Below, piece after piece: positions 43,652-51,381 of a stretch of 64,000 nucleotides of DNA. Under the pieces are notes generated by a model. It was given only the letters and a program-made list of their open reading frames with translations, was not told where the DNA came from and made no database searches. The position numbers were made by a program, and so were the translations under genes. The first letter of the stretch is position 1. Every line of letters starts with the position of its first letter. The DNA is from CAZBRS01 sp964494475 (GTDB lineage: Bacteria > Myxococcota_A > UBA9042 > CAZBRS01), in the NCBI GenBank assembly GCA_964494475.1, contig CAZBRS010000007.1, forward strand, positions 1 through 64,000, in the 5' to 3' direction.

Positions 43652-43819
43652 ATGCACATCCCGCGGCCCCTCGACGTCGCGACGCTGGCCGACGAAGGCC
43701 TCATGAGGGAGTTGGTGCTCGTCTGCCAGGAGCCGACCCCGCGCCAGTTGGGTGACGTGCTGGTGCTGCCTTGGCAGGTCTTCCTCGATCGCCTGTGGGC
43801 AGACGGCTTCGCGGAGTAG
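43652..43819 (+). CDS. possible 55-aa protein, unknown
   Basis: MHIPRPLDVATLADEGLM begins a 55-aa frame ending DRLWADGFAE, followed by TAG. Its composition is protein-like (balanced charge, LVLVC and VLVLPWQVF hydrophobic runs) and lower in Arg/Ala than nearby shadow frames. No ribosome site is obvious and no family is recognised. The rest of the 330-base stretch from 43563 to 43892 holds only the repeats before it and the ModE-like box after it. Confidence 0.4.
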   Translation: MHIPRPLDVATLADEGLMRELVLVCQEPTPRQLGDVLVLPWQVFLDRLWADGFAE

Positions 43820-43863
43820 AAGAAAGAGTCGGCGCGGCCGAGAAGGTCGCTTTCTTGTTGCCC

Positions 43864-43888
43864 CGATATATCTGCTCGGTTATATCCG
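43864..43888 (+). promoter_or_regulatory. ModE-like operator before trmO fusion operon
   Basis: GATATA (43865-43870), ten bases, then TATATC (43881-43886), framed by C and CG, directly before the ATG at 43893. This resembles the ModE consensus of two TATAT-containing half-sites about 6-7 bases apart framed by CG. The AT-rich block stands out in a GC-rich genome, and a modE gene lies 4 kb downstream. Binding here would block translation start or a promoter over it. Confidence 0.6.
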
Positions 43889-43892
43889 CCCC

Positions 43893-44726
43893 ATGAACGA
43901 ACCCCTGACCCTCCACCCCATCGGCGTCACCCACTGCGCGTTCGCGAGCCGGAAGGGCTTCCCGATCGGCGGGTGCGACGCGACGGTCGAGATCTTCGAG
44001 CCCTACCGCGAGGCGCTCGACCGGCTCGAAGCGAGTTCCCACCTGCTGGTGCTCGGGTTCCTGCACCACGCCGACCGGAGCGTGCTGCGCGCCCGGCCAC
44101 GGAAGGTCGACGCCCGCGCGGCCGAGCGGGGCGTGCTGGCCACGCGCTCTCCCGATCGCCCCAACCCCGTGTCCGTGACCATCGTGCCCTTCCTCGGGCG
44201 GGAAGGCCGCAATCTCCGCGTGGGGCGCCTCGATCTGCTGGACGGGACCCCCGTCATCGACGTGAAGCCCTACTGTCCCGGGTGGGACGCGGTCTACAGC
44301 GCCCGGCACGAGCTCCGCTCGCGCCCCGACGCGCTGGACGACCCGGCGCTGATCGAGATCCTCGAGCGCGACCTGGAGAACCACCTGGGCCCGGCCGCGA
44401 CGTCGCACGCGGCCCGCGTGGTCCTGGCCGCCGGGTTCCTGGCGTCACGGCACCTGCAGCGGGATCTGCGCGACGCCGATCTGCGGGTCGGCGTGAACCG
44501 ATGTGACGGCGCCCTCGACGCGCTCATGGGCCTGACGGGTGCGGCCTTCCACGACGGACGGCTCGCGCTCGACGCGCCGGGAGACGCGCTGCGCTTGAGG
44601 TTCGAGGCGGGGGGCCGACGGCTCGCGTTGACCGAGCGACCGGGGGCCGGAGCCGCCGTCGCTCGTCCCGAGCGCTGGCCCGTCGACGTGTTCACTCGCG
44701 ACCCGGACGAGACAGAGCGCTCGTGA
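43893..44726 (+). CDS. TrmO/TsaA-type methyltransferase fused to an FmdE-like domain
   Basis: 277 aa. Residues 1-135 match the TsaA/TrmO beta-barrel methyltransferase: HPIGVTHCAFASRKGFP, LLVLGFLHHADRS, GVLATRSPDRPNPVSVTIV, LDLLDGTPVIDVKPYCPGWDAV. E. coli TrmO N6-methylates t6A37 of tRNA. The C-terminal part (about 160-230: SHAARVVLAAGFLASRH, then VNRCDGALDALMGLTGAAFHDGRLAL) resembles the FmdE family (CxxDA...LTG.T.G.G.L), but the metal Cys residues are mostly lost. FmdE-like domains occur with Mo/W enzymes. It is first of an operon with a TonB receptor, under a ModE-like box, so a molybdenum/tungsten role is more likely than tRNA housekeeping; this is inference. Confidence 0.75.
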   Translation: MNEPLTLHPIGVTHCAFASRKGFPIGGCDATVEIFEPYREALDRLEASSHLLVLGFLHHADRSVLRARPRKVDARAAERGVLATRSPDRPNPVSVTIVPFLGREGRNLRVGRLDLLDGTPVIDVKPYCPGWDAVYSARHELRSRPDALDDPALIEILERDLENHLGPAATSHAARVVLAAGFLASRHLQRDLRDADLRVGVNRCDGALDALMGLTGAAFHDGRLALDAPGDALRLRFEAGGRRLALTERPGAGAAVARPERWPVDVFTRDPDETERS

Positions 44727-46969
44727 AACGCATCGTTCTACACATGCCGGCCTTTCGGGCCGGCGTCTCGATCTCGGTCCTCCTGCTGGGGCTCTCTCCG
44801 GCCCCAGGAGCCTGTAGTGCATTGAACCAGAACGCCATGGAGACTCCAGCGGCGACGTCGGCGCCTACGGTGGAACCCGTTGAAAACACGACCGACAGGC
44901 TCCTGGCATTGTTGCCTGGGGGAGGGCCCCCAGACCCCCAGACGGAGCCCGATAGCGCTATGCGCTACGGGCTCCAGGCCGAGCCCGACTCCGGAGCGGC
45001 CGAAGACGAGCCTGCGAACTGCACGGTGATCCAGGCTCCGCCCTCCCCCCCCGTGGGGTCGGTCTCCCGCCTCGACGCGGAGGAGATCGAGCGACGGGGG
45101 GCCCGCACCCTGCCGGACGTCCTGGCGCTCGAGCCGAGCGTCGAGGTCAACCGTTCGCCCAAGGCAGGCGCCAGCCTGCAGCTTCGCGGGTTCGACGAGC
45201 GCGCCGTACTGCTCCTCTTCGAGGGCATCCCCATCCGCGAGGTCTACGACGGGCACTTCGACCCCGGCGCGCTGCCAACGTTCGCGCTGGCCTCGATGGA
45301 GATTGAGCGTGGCGTGACCTCGGTGCTCCACGGTCCCAACGCCGCGGGGGGCGTCATCTCGCTGAAGGCGCCGACAGCCTGCGCCCGGACCGCCGACGTC
45401 GCGGCCTACGCCGGCGTTCCTCTCGCGGGCCACCTGCCCCTGGCCGGCGCACGCGCCACGGGGTGCGTGCGCGTGTCGGACGTCACGGCGTTCCTCAGCG
45501 GCGGCTACGAGCGCTCGTGGGGGTACGCGCTCTCGGGCGATTACGCGCAGACGCCGCAGAACACGTCGTTCCACGAGCAGGGAGGCCGGCGTGACGGCAG
45601 CGACCACGACCGCGCCACGGTGGCCACCCTCGTCCGCTGGGCCCCGCGTCCCAACAAGAGCCTCTCGCTCTTCGTCGACGCCCTGCGGTCTCCGCGCGGC
45701 ATCCCGCCCTTCGAAGGCTCCGGCTACGTGCGCTACTGGCGCTTCGGCGTGTACGACTCGTTGCTGGTGGGCCTGTCGGGCGTCTACGGACCCGCGCCGG
45801 AGGACCTGCCCGTCGCCTGGGGGTTCCGCGAACTGCACGTGCGGGCCTACACGCATCTCCACCGTGACGAGCTCCGCGACTACGAGGACGCGAGCTACGA
45901 GCGCCTCACGACCAACCCCCTGGCCTTCTTCGTGGCCTCGGCCTACGCCAACGAGACCTACGGCGCCGCCGTGCAAACGTCGTGGGCGCTGAACGCGGGC
46001 AACCGCCTGGCGACGTCGCTCGCCTACACCCTCGACCGGAACCGGCAGCGCGAGATCCCGGTGCCCCGCGGCGTGGCCGAGACGACCTGGGGTCCCAGGG
46101 AGCACTACGCCTCGCACTCCCTGTCCCTGGCCGTCGAGGACACGCAGCGCCTGGGCGCCTGGCGACTGACGGCCGGCGCGGGGGCCAGCGGCCTGGCCCT
46201 CTTGCAAGAGGAGATTCGCGGCAAGGACTACCCCGTGACGGAACGGATCCTGCCGGCGTTCGAAGGGCGCGCCGTGGTCGATTGGGAGCCGATCGACGGG
46301 TTGCGGCCGATGGTCGCGTTCGGGCACAAGGTGCGCCTGCCCATGCTGAAGGAGCTATTCTCGAACTCGGTGGGGGGCAACCCGGACCTGGAGGCCGAGC
46401 GCGCCTGGATGGTCGAAGCCGGGCTCGACACCACCGACCTGCCGGGGCCGGGGTTCAGCACGTCGACGCGCGTGTTCTTCAATGACATCAGGGATCTGAT
46501 CCAGAAGTACCGCGACGCCTACGCCAACGTGGGGCACGCCCTCACGGCGGGGCTGGAGCTCGAGGCGCGCTACGCCCCCGTGGCGTTCCTGCAGCTCGTG
46601 ACCGCCTATCGCTACCTGTACTCCCGTGACCTGGACAACGATCGCCCCCTCGACTACCGCGCGGCGCATCGCGTGCGCCTGGGCGCGCAGGCCTCCTCGG
46701 CCTGGGGGCTCCGCGGCTCCCTGGACGCGACCTTCGCCTCCGGTCAGCGAGCCTACTACGCCGACGCGCTCACCGGCTGGGTGGAGGATCGCCTCCCCGG
46801 CTACGCGCTGCTCCACGCGCACCTGCGCTATGACGTCGCAGCCTCTTCCTGGGCCGGCCTCTACCTGTTCCTCGACGCGTTCAACCTGCTCGACGCCGCC
46901 TACGCGGTCGGAAGCTTCGACCCGCGCCCCGGGCGTGAGCTGACGCTCGGAGTCGGGGGGCGCATGTAG
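44723..46969 (+). CDS. TonB-dependent outer-membrane receptor
   Basis: 748 aa from a GTG overlapping the upstream TGA. A signal peptide (SISVLLLGLSPAPGACSA) is followed by an unusual Pro/Glu-rich linker (about 33-105), then the plug (SRLDAEEIERRGARTLPDVLALEPSVEVN, QLRGFDERAVLLLFEGIPI, IERGVTSVLHGPNAAGGVI) and a barrel ending DAFNLLDAAYAVGSFDPRPGRELTLGVGGR. It imports a ligand using TonB/ExbBD energy. The setting (ModE-like box, trmO-fmdE-like gene upstream, lipoprotein downstream, moeA/mobBA nearby) suggests a molybdate/tungstate chelate or related ligand, but vitamin or siderophore uptake cannot be excluded. No cobalamin-type leader is present. Confidence 0.88.
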   Translation: MKRIVLHMPAFRAGVSISVLLLGLSPAPGACSALNQNAMETPAATSAPTVEPVENTTDRLLALLPGGGPPDPQTEPDSAMRYGLQAEPDSGAAEDEPANCTVIQAPPSPPVGSVSRLDAEEIERRGARTLPDVLALEPSVEVNRSPKAGASLQLRGFDERAVLLLFEGIPIREVYDGHFDPGALPTFALASMEIERGVTSVLHGPNAAGGVISLKAPTACARTADVAAYAGVPLAGHLPLAGARATGCVRVSDVTAFLSGGYERSWGYALSGDYAQTPQNTSFHEQGGRRDGSDHDRATVATLVRWAPRPNKSLSLFVDALRSPRGIPPFEGSGYVRYWRFGVYDSLLVGLSGVYGPAPEDLPVAWGFRELHVRAYTHLHRDELRDYEDASYERLTTNPLAFFVASAYANETYGAAVQTSWALNAGNRLATSLAYTLDRNRQREIPVPRGVAETTWGPREHYASHSLSLAVEDTQRLGAWRLTAGAGASGLALLQEEIRGKDYPVTERILPAFEGRAVVDWEPIDGLRPMVAFGHKVRLPMLKELFSNSVGGNPDLEAERAWMVEAGLDTTDLPGPGFSTSTRVFFNDIRDLIQKYRDAYANVGHALTAGLELEARYAPVAFLQLVTAYRYLYSRDLDNDRPLDYRAAHRVRLGAQASSAWGLRGSLDATFASGQRAYYADALTGWVEDRLPGYALLHAHLRYDVAASSWAGLYLFLDAFNLLDAAYAVGSFDPRPGRELTLGVGGRM
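44746..44975. repeat. four strong hairpins inside the receptor's N-terminal coding part
   Basis: GCCGGCC/GGCCGGC (44746-44752/44758-44764); CTGGGGC/GCCCCAG (44786-44792/44801-44807); CTGGGGG/CCCCCAG (44916-44922/44927-44933); and GGAGCCCG plus TAGCGC / GCGCTA plus CGGGCTCC (44944-44958/44962-44975, one bulged A). They sit in the signal and linker region, where protein sequence is least constrained. Confidence 0.7.
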
Positions 46970-47000
46970 CGCACCCCTCAACGTCACGAAGGAGGTTCCC

Positions 47001-47687
47001 ATGCGCTCGCGCTCGATGTTCCTGGCCCTGGTGCTGGTGGCTTCGCTTGGCCTGTGGGGATGCGGCGGCGACGACGGCTCGACGGACACGTCCGGGCCGA
47101 CCGACGACACGGCCGGCGCCGACTCTTCGACGGATGCCCCCCACGCCTGGACGGCCATGACCGGCGCCACCGCCGACTGCGAGTTCGACGTGGTGACCTT
47201 CACGGTCGCTGGCGGCACGCCCGTCGAGGTGAACCTGAACGGCCTGCCCGTGGTCGACGTCAACGGCGCCGACAAGATCGAGGGCACCACCTGGGAGGTC
47301 GTGGCGCGACGCGGCGTGCGCTTCTCCGACATCCTCGCGAAGGCTGGCCTCACCGAGGCCGACACCCTCCCGGTCAACGGCGTGGCGCGCGACGGCTTCG
47401 ACCCGCTGCGCACCAAGCTCGAAGGCGACACCAGCAAGCTGCCCACCGTGGCCTTCCTCCGTGACAAGGGCTACGTATACGTGGGCAACCCCGGCGACAA
47501 GGACCCGCTGTACCCCGACATGGAGGGCCGCAGCCTGATGGTCGACTACGATCTGGCCTCGGACGCCGACGTGCCCGCCGAGCTCGGCGGCCTGCTATCC
47601 AGCCTGGGCATGTTCCGCTGGAAGATGATCGAGAAGCTCGACGACGCGACCCGCGGCCTCATCGAGCTGGCCCCGGTCGTGGAATGA
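47001..47687 (+). CDS. lipoprotein of the ModE-box operon, possible molybdopterin-domain-like fold
   Basis: 228 aa with an AAGGAGG site before the ATG. Lipobox LWGC (Cys about 21), then a Ser/Thr/Asp spacer. The mature part (WEVVARRGVRFSDILAKAGL, then VNGVARDGFDPLRTKL) reads like the small fold of sulfite-oxidase-type molybdopterin-binding domains, where a GV.L.D.L..AG motif recurs, but the cofactor-binding Cys is absent. It could be a surface ligand-capture partner of the upstream receptor (31-bp gap). Family assignment is tentative. Confidence 0.6.
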   Translation: MRSRSMFLALVLVASLGLWGCGGDDGSTDTSGPTDDTAGADSSTDAPHAWTAMTGATADCEFDVVTFTVAGGTPVEVNLNGLPVVDVNGADKIEGTTWEVVARRGVRFSDILAKAGLTEADTLPVNGVARDGFDPLRTKLEGDTSKLPTVAFLRDKGYVYVGNPGDKDPLYPDMEGRSLMVDYDLASDADVPAELGGLLSSLGMFRWKMIEKLDDATRGLIELAPVVE

Positions 47688-47713
47688 CCAGCCCGAGGAG
47701 CCCTCGCGCGCTG

Positions 47714-48076
47714 TCAGGTCGCGCTCGCGTCCTTCGTCGCCAACTCCGGGAACTCGGCGCGCACGAGGCGCTCCGCGTGGCTCTTGATGCGCGCCTGGAG
47801 CCGATCGTACCGATCGAGGAAGTCCCTGCCCAGGGCCGTCAACTCCGCCCCGCCGCGCTCGGCGCCGCCCTTCCGCCGCGTCAACGCCGGCACGCCGAGG
47901 CCCCGCTCGAGGTTCCGGAGCATGCGGAGGGCCTTGGGGTACGACAGATCCATCTCGCGCGCCGCCTCCGAGATCGAGCGGGTGCGCTCGATTCCCCGCA
48001 GCAGCCAGACCAACCCGATGCCCATGAACGGCTCGCCGTCATCGCTCTTCAGCAGGATGCGGACGTCGACCTCCAT
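47714..48076 (-). CDS. modE: ModE-type one-domain transcriptional regulator
   Basis: 120 aa from ATG 48076 behind an AGAGGAG site (ATG 48106 gives a weaker site). The winged HTH matches ModE_N/LysR-like: GPVWLLRG-type helix, IERTRSISEAAREMDLSYPKALRMLRNLERGLG, then TRRKGGAERGGAELTALGRDFLDRYDRL. The C-terminal Mop domains that bind molybdate in E. coli ModE are missing, so metal sensing must be direct in the HTH part, through a partner, or absent. It is divergent from the NTPase fusion gene (52-bp gap) and converges on the TonB-receptor operon. A ModE-like box lies before that operon. Confidence 0.85.
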   Translation of the reverse strand: MEVDVRILLKSDDGEPFMGIGLVWLLRGIERTRSISEAAREMDLSYPKALRMLRNLERGLGVPALTRRKGGAERGGAELTALGRDFLDRYDRLQARIKSHAERLVRAEFPELATKDASAT

Positions 48077-48128
48077 CGAGAGCTCCTCTGTTTCGCGCGC
48101 ACTCATCCTACCCCATTTGAGGGCCACC

Positions 48129-49589
48129 ATGCCGGCTGATCGGTTGCTCATCCTGGTGACGGGAGGCATTGGCTGCGGCAAGACGCGGCTGCTGCAGCGG
48201 CTTCGGCACGCCCTCGCGGAGCGTTGGCGCGTGGGGGGCCTCCTGGCCCCGGCGGAGGGGCCCGCGAGGGTTCGGGGCGAGCCCGCGCCAGCCTATCGCC
48301 TCGAGCTCGCCGGACAGGCCGCCAGCCTGCCGTGGGCGACCCGCCGAGCGTCGGGGGCCGGGTTCACGTTCGACCCCGACACCTGCCGCCGCGCCACCGA
48401 AACGGTTCGGAGCCAGCTCGCGAGCGGGCCCTTCGACGTGTTCCTGGTCGACGAGATCGGCCCCCTCGAGCTCGCCGGTGGTGGCTTCGCGCCCCTGCTC
48501 CGCGACGTCCTCGCGTCGGAGACCCGGGCCGTCGTGGCCGCCGTGCGGCCCGGCCTGCTCGCGACGGTCGTCGAAGCTTTCGGCCTCGAGGGCGCGCTGA
48601 TCGTCGACCTCGAGGCCACCTCGCCAGAACAGGCGGAGCGTACGTGCCTGCGCCGCATCCAGGCCACGGACGCCGAACGCATCGGCGCGTACGCCGGGAT
48701 CGGAGGCCTGGTCGAGGTGGGGCTCGGCTCCACGCTGCACGCCTGGCGCGTGCCGTTCAAGGGTCACTTCCTGGCCTACCTGCAGGGCGTGCTGCTGACC
48801 ACGTTCGGCAAGCCTCTCCGAGGCCGCGGCCTCGTCCGCATCGCCTTCATCTCGGCCATGCTGAAGGCGTTCTCACCCATCGGCGCCACGTTCAAGCCCA
48901 TGGCGTACATCTTCGTGCAGGGCGCCACCTTCGCACTGCCCGTCTGGCTGCTGGGCTGGAACCTGCCCGCGGTCCTGCTGGGGTCGGTGCTCATGGCGTG
49001 GCTCACGCTGGCCCTGGCGCTGGCGGTCGACTACGTCACGTTCGGGCAGAGCGTCTTCGACGCGTTCTCCGGTGCCATCGCGACGGTGACCGCGTGGCTG
49101 GGTGTACGCGAGGTCTCCCTGGCGCAGGTGCTGGTCGCGCTGTTCGTGATAAAGGGACTGCTCGCGCTGGGGCTCGGCGCGACCGCCTTCCTCGGCGACC
49201 TGCGGCCGCTCGTCGAACGCCTGCGACGCTCGCACGCGTCGCGCACGCGGCGTGCACGCGGAGCGCCCCTCCGCGAGGAGCGGCGTTCGCTGGCCCGTTC
49301 GGCGCAGGACGCCCTCGGCGACCTGCTGCGGCCCCGGTTGCTCGTGCTCTTCTTCGCTTCGATCCTGCTGATCCTGGCGTTCGCCAACCTCTCCAAGACC
49401 GACGCCGCCATCCTGGTCGTGCGAGGCCTGTGCGTGTCGTACGTGGGCCTGCTGGCAGCCCGCCGTCTCGACGTCGCGGCGCTGGGTCGCCGGCTCGACC
49501 GCCGCTTCGGGCTGGGGCTCGCCGAGAGCCTGCCGGTGGCCATGAAGGCGCTCGGCCGGCCCGAGGGCCGAGCGGCCGAGCCAGAGTAG
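48129..49589 (+). CDS. THEP1-type NTPase fused to a polytopic membrane domain
   Basis: 486 aa. Residues 1-170 form a P-loop NTPase: Walker A TGGIGCGKTRLL, Walker B VFLVDEIGPLELAGGGF, which is the NTPase_1/THEP1 signature. From about 195 to 340 and 410-450 there are about six hydrophobic spans (FKPMAYIFVQGATFALPVWLLG, LAQVLVALFVIKGLLALGLGA), with a basic loop between. The stretch FSPIGATFKP..YIFVQG recalls S-component-like membrane subunits of ECF transporters, though this is only an impression. It lies between modE and the DUF2478/moeA/mobBA operon, so a Mo/W uptake or cofactor role is plausible. The function is not established. Confidence 0.7.
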   Translation: MPADRLLILVTGGIGCGKTRLLQRLRHALAERWRVGGLLAPAEGPARVRGEPAPAYRLELAGQAASLPWATRRASGAGFTFDPDTCRRATETVRSQLASGPFDVFLVDEIGPLELAGGGFAPLLRDVLASETRAVVAAVRPGLLATVVEAFGLEGALIVDLEATSPEQAERTCLRRIQATDAERIGAYAGIGGLVEVGLGSTLHAWRVPFKGHFLAYLQGVLLTTFGKPLRGRGLVRIAFISAMLKAFSPIGATFKPMAYIFVQGATFALPVWLLGWNLPAVLLGSVLMAWLTLALALAVDYVTFGQSVFDAFSGAIATVTAWLGVREVSLAQVLVALFVIKGLLALGLGATAFLGDLRPLVERLRRSHASRTRRARGAPLREERRSLARSAQDALGDLLRPRLLVLFFASILLILAFANLSKTDAAILVVRGLCVSYVGLLAARRLDVAALGRRLDRRFGLGLAESLPVAMKALGRPEGRAAEPE

Positions 49590-49598
49590 GAGCCGGCG

Positions 49599-50168
49599 TC
49601 AGCGAGGCGCCGGCCGAGCCGGGCAGGCCTCCGAGATCGCGCGAACGAACGCATCCATGGCCGCCTCGTCGGCCGGCAACTCGAGCGCGGCGACCATCGT
49701 CTCTTCCTCGAGCCCGAACCGCTCGACCACAGAGAAGAGCAGGCTGGCCCGGGCGCAGATCAGCACGACCTTGTCGGGCTGCCGGAGCGCGGCGTCGAGC
49801 GCGGCCGCGTGTCCCCTGCCGCTCGCCTCGACCTTGCCGATGCCGTCGAGGACCAGCACGTCCGCGCCGGGGGCGTCTTCTTCCAGCCAACGCCTGGCGG
49901 CGTCGAAGCCACCATCGTGGAAGGCCAGGGTGCAGATGTTCTCGCCAGCGGGCCCCCTGGCCATGGGACCGCCCACGGCCAGGGCCACCGTCTCGTGATC
50001 GCGAAGGCGAACGACCTCGTAGCGCTTCGGCCCCTGGGGGTCGACGCGCTTCCGTTGCACGAAGCCTGCGACCCGAACGCTCGCGGCCGCAAAATGCTCG
50101 ACGATCGCCAAGGCACGGTTCGCGCGCGCCTCGCCGTTTTCTTCCGAGAGGAGTGCCCAGCGCGCCAT
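49599..50168 (-). CDS. DUF2478-like molybdenum-cluster NTPase
   Basis: 189 aa starting MARWALLSEENGEARANRALAIVEH. The fold is THEP1/DUF2478-like, with VLVLDGIGKVEASGRGHAAALDAAL in the Walker B region and NTP-binding core VVLICARASLLFSVVERFG. The N-terminal P-loop is degenerate (SEENGEARANRA), so NTP hydrolysis is doubtful. DUF2478 genes are known neighbours of molybdenum genes. It follows moeA by 2 bases and is the last gene of the mobBA-moeA operon. The NTPase-membrane fusion converges on it from the other strand (9-bp gap). Confidence 0.75.
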   Translation of the reverse strand: MARWALLSEENGEARANRALAIVEHFAAASVRVAGFVQRKRVDPQGPKRYEVVRLRDHETVALAVGGPMARGPAGENICTLAFHDGGFDAARRWLEEDAPGADVLVLDGIGKVEASGRGHAAALDAALRQPDKVVLICARASLLFSVVERFGLEEETMVAALELPADEAAMDAFVRAISEACPARPAPR

Positions 50169-50170
50169 GT

Positions 50171-51379
50171 CTACTCGACCAGCAGCCGGGCGTCGACCTC
50201 GGCGCCGACGTGCAGCGCGCCGCTGTCGGCCGGGACGTCCAGCAACGCGTTGGCGGACAGCATGCCCACCAGCATGCCGTTCCCCTGGTAGCCGGTGGGG
50301 TCGGCGACCCAGCCCCCGTCCTCGAAGGAACACTTCGCCCAGATGAAACGCCTGGCAGGGCTGGGCTTCGGGAAGGCCGTCGTCAGCTTCGCGCGGATCT
50401 TCGGGCGCTCGATCGTGGTGGCGCCGGCGATCGTGCAGAGCACGGGCCGGACCAGCGTCTCGAACGAGACGTTCGCGGCCGCCGGGTTGCCCGACAGGGC
50501 CACCAGCCAGGCGTCACGCCACCAGCCCGCCATCACGGGCATGCCCGGCTTGATCGCCAGGCGCGAGAACGACACGGGCACGCCCAGCCGCGCGTACACT
50601 TGCGCCATCAGGTCGCGGTCGCCCACCGAGGCGCCGCCCGTCGTGACGTAGAGCGCGATGTCGGTGGGCCCCGAGAGCGCCTCGACGATGGGGTCCAGGT
50701 CGTCACGCACCTGCCCGAGGAGCACGGGCTCGCACCCCGCCTCGCGCACCTTCGCCAGCAGCATGTAGTTGTTGGAGTTGCGGATCTGGCCCGGCGCGAG
50801 CGGCTGGTCCACCCCCACGAGCTCGCTGCCCGTGCCGAGGAGCGCGACCCTCGGTCGATCGAAGACCAGCGGCTCGGCCCGGCCGAGCATGGCGAGCAGG
50901 CCCAGGGCCCCGTCCCGAAGAACCGTTCCACGTCGCAGCACGACGTCGCCCCGGCGGATCTCCTCGCCCTGCCTGCAGATGTTGGGGCTCTTCGTCGGCC
51001 CGAAGACGCGCACGCGGGTCCCGTCCACGTTTACGTCTTCCAGTCGGATCACGGCGTCGGCGCCCTCCGGGATTCGGGCCCCCGTCATGATCCGAACGGC
51101 CTGCCCGGCCTCCACCCTGCGGCTCGGCCAGCTGCCGGCCGGCACGTCGTCGATCTGATCGAGGGTCACGGGCAGGGCGGACGAAGCCCGCTGCACGTCC
51201 TCCGCTCTCACGGCGTAGCCGTCCAGCGGCGAACGCTCGAACGGTGGAAAGTCCAGGTCGGCCGCGACGTCCTCGGCCAGCACCCTCCGGTAGCCGTCTT
51301 CGAGCCGTACGCGACCCGTGCCCCGCGGCCGGGCCTTCTCGAGCAGCACGCTCAGGGCGTCTTCGAGCGAGATCGGCAT
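50171..51379 (-). CDS. moeA: molybdopterin molybdenumtransferase
   Basis: 402 aa. Inserts molybdate into adenylated molybdopterin. Domains in order: MoeA_N (SPLDGYAVRAEDV; VRIMTGARIPEGADAVIRLEDV), MoCF_biosynth (RVALLGTGSELV, GQIRNSNNYMLLAKVREAG, YVTTGGASVGDRDLM, AIKPGMPVMAG, VALSGNPAAANVSFETLVRP) and a C-terminal beta domain. Length is at the family norm. The ATG at 51379 lies 2 bases after the mobBA stop. The genes moaA, moaB/C/E are not in the window. Confidence 0.96.
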   Translation of the reverse strand: MPISLEDALSVLLEKARPRGTGRVRLEDGYRRVLAEDVAADLDFPPFERSPLDGYAVRAEDVQRASSALPVTLDQIDDVPAGSWPSRRVEAGQAVRIMTGARIPEGADAVIRLEDVNVDGTRVRVFGPTKSPNICRQGEEIRRGDVVLRRGTVLRDGALGLLAMLGRAEPLVFDRPRVALLGTGSELVGVDQPLAPGQIRNSNNYMLLAKVREAGCEPVLLGQVRDDLDPIVEALSGPTDIALYVTTGGASVGDRDLMAQVYARLGVPVSFSRLAIKPGMPVMAGWWRDAWLVALSGNPAAANVSFETLVRPVLCTIAGATTIERPKIRAKLTTAFPKPSPARRFIWAKCSFEDGGWVADPTGYQGNGMLVGMLSANALLDVPADSGALHVGAEVDARLLVE

Positions 51380-51381
51380 GT

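Noticed and set aside
44723..44990. An untranslated leader (cobalamin or Moco riboswitch) before a later receptor start
   Set aside because: The stretch encodes a convincing signal peptide overlapping the upstream stop, no cobalamin or Moco consensus was seen, and no later start has a signal peptide.
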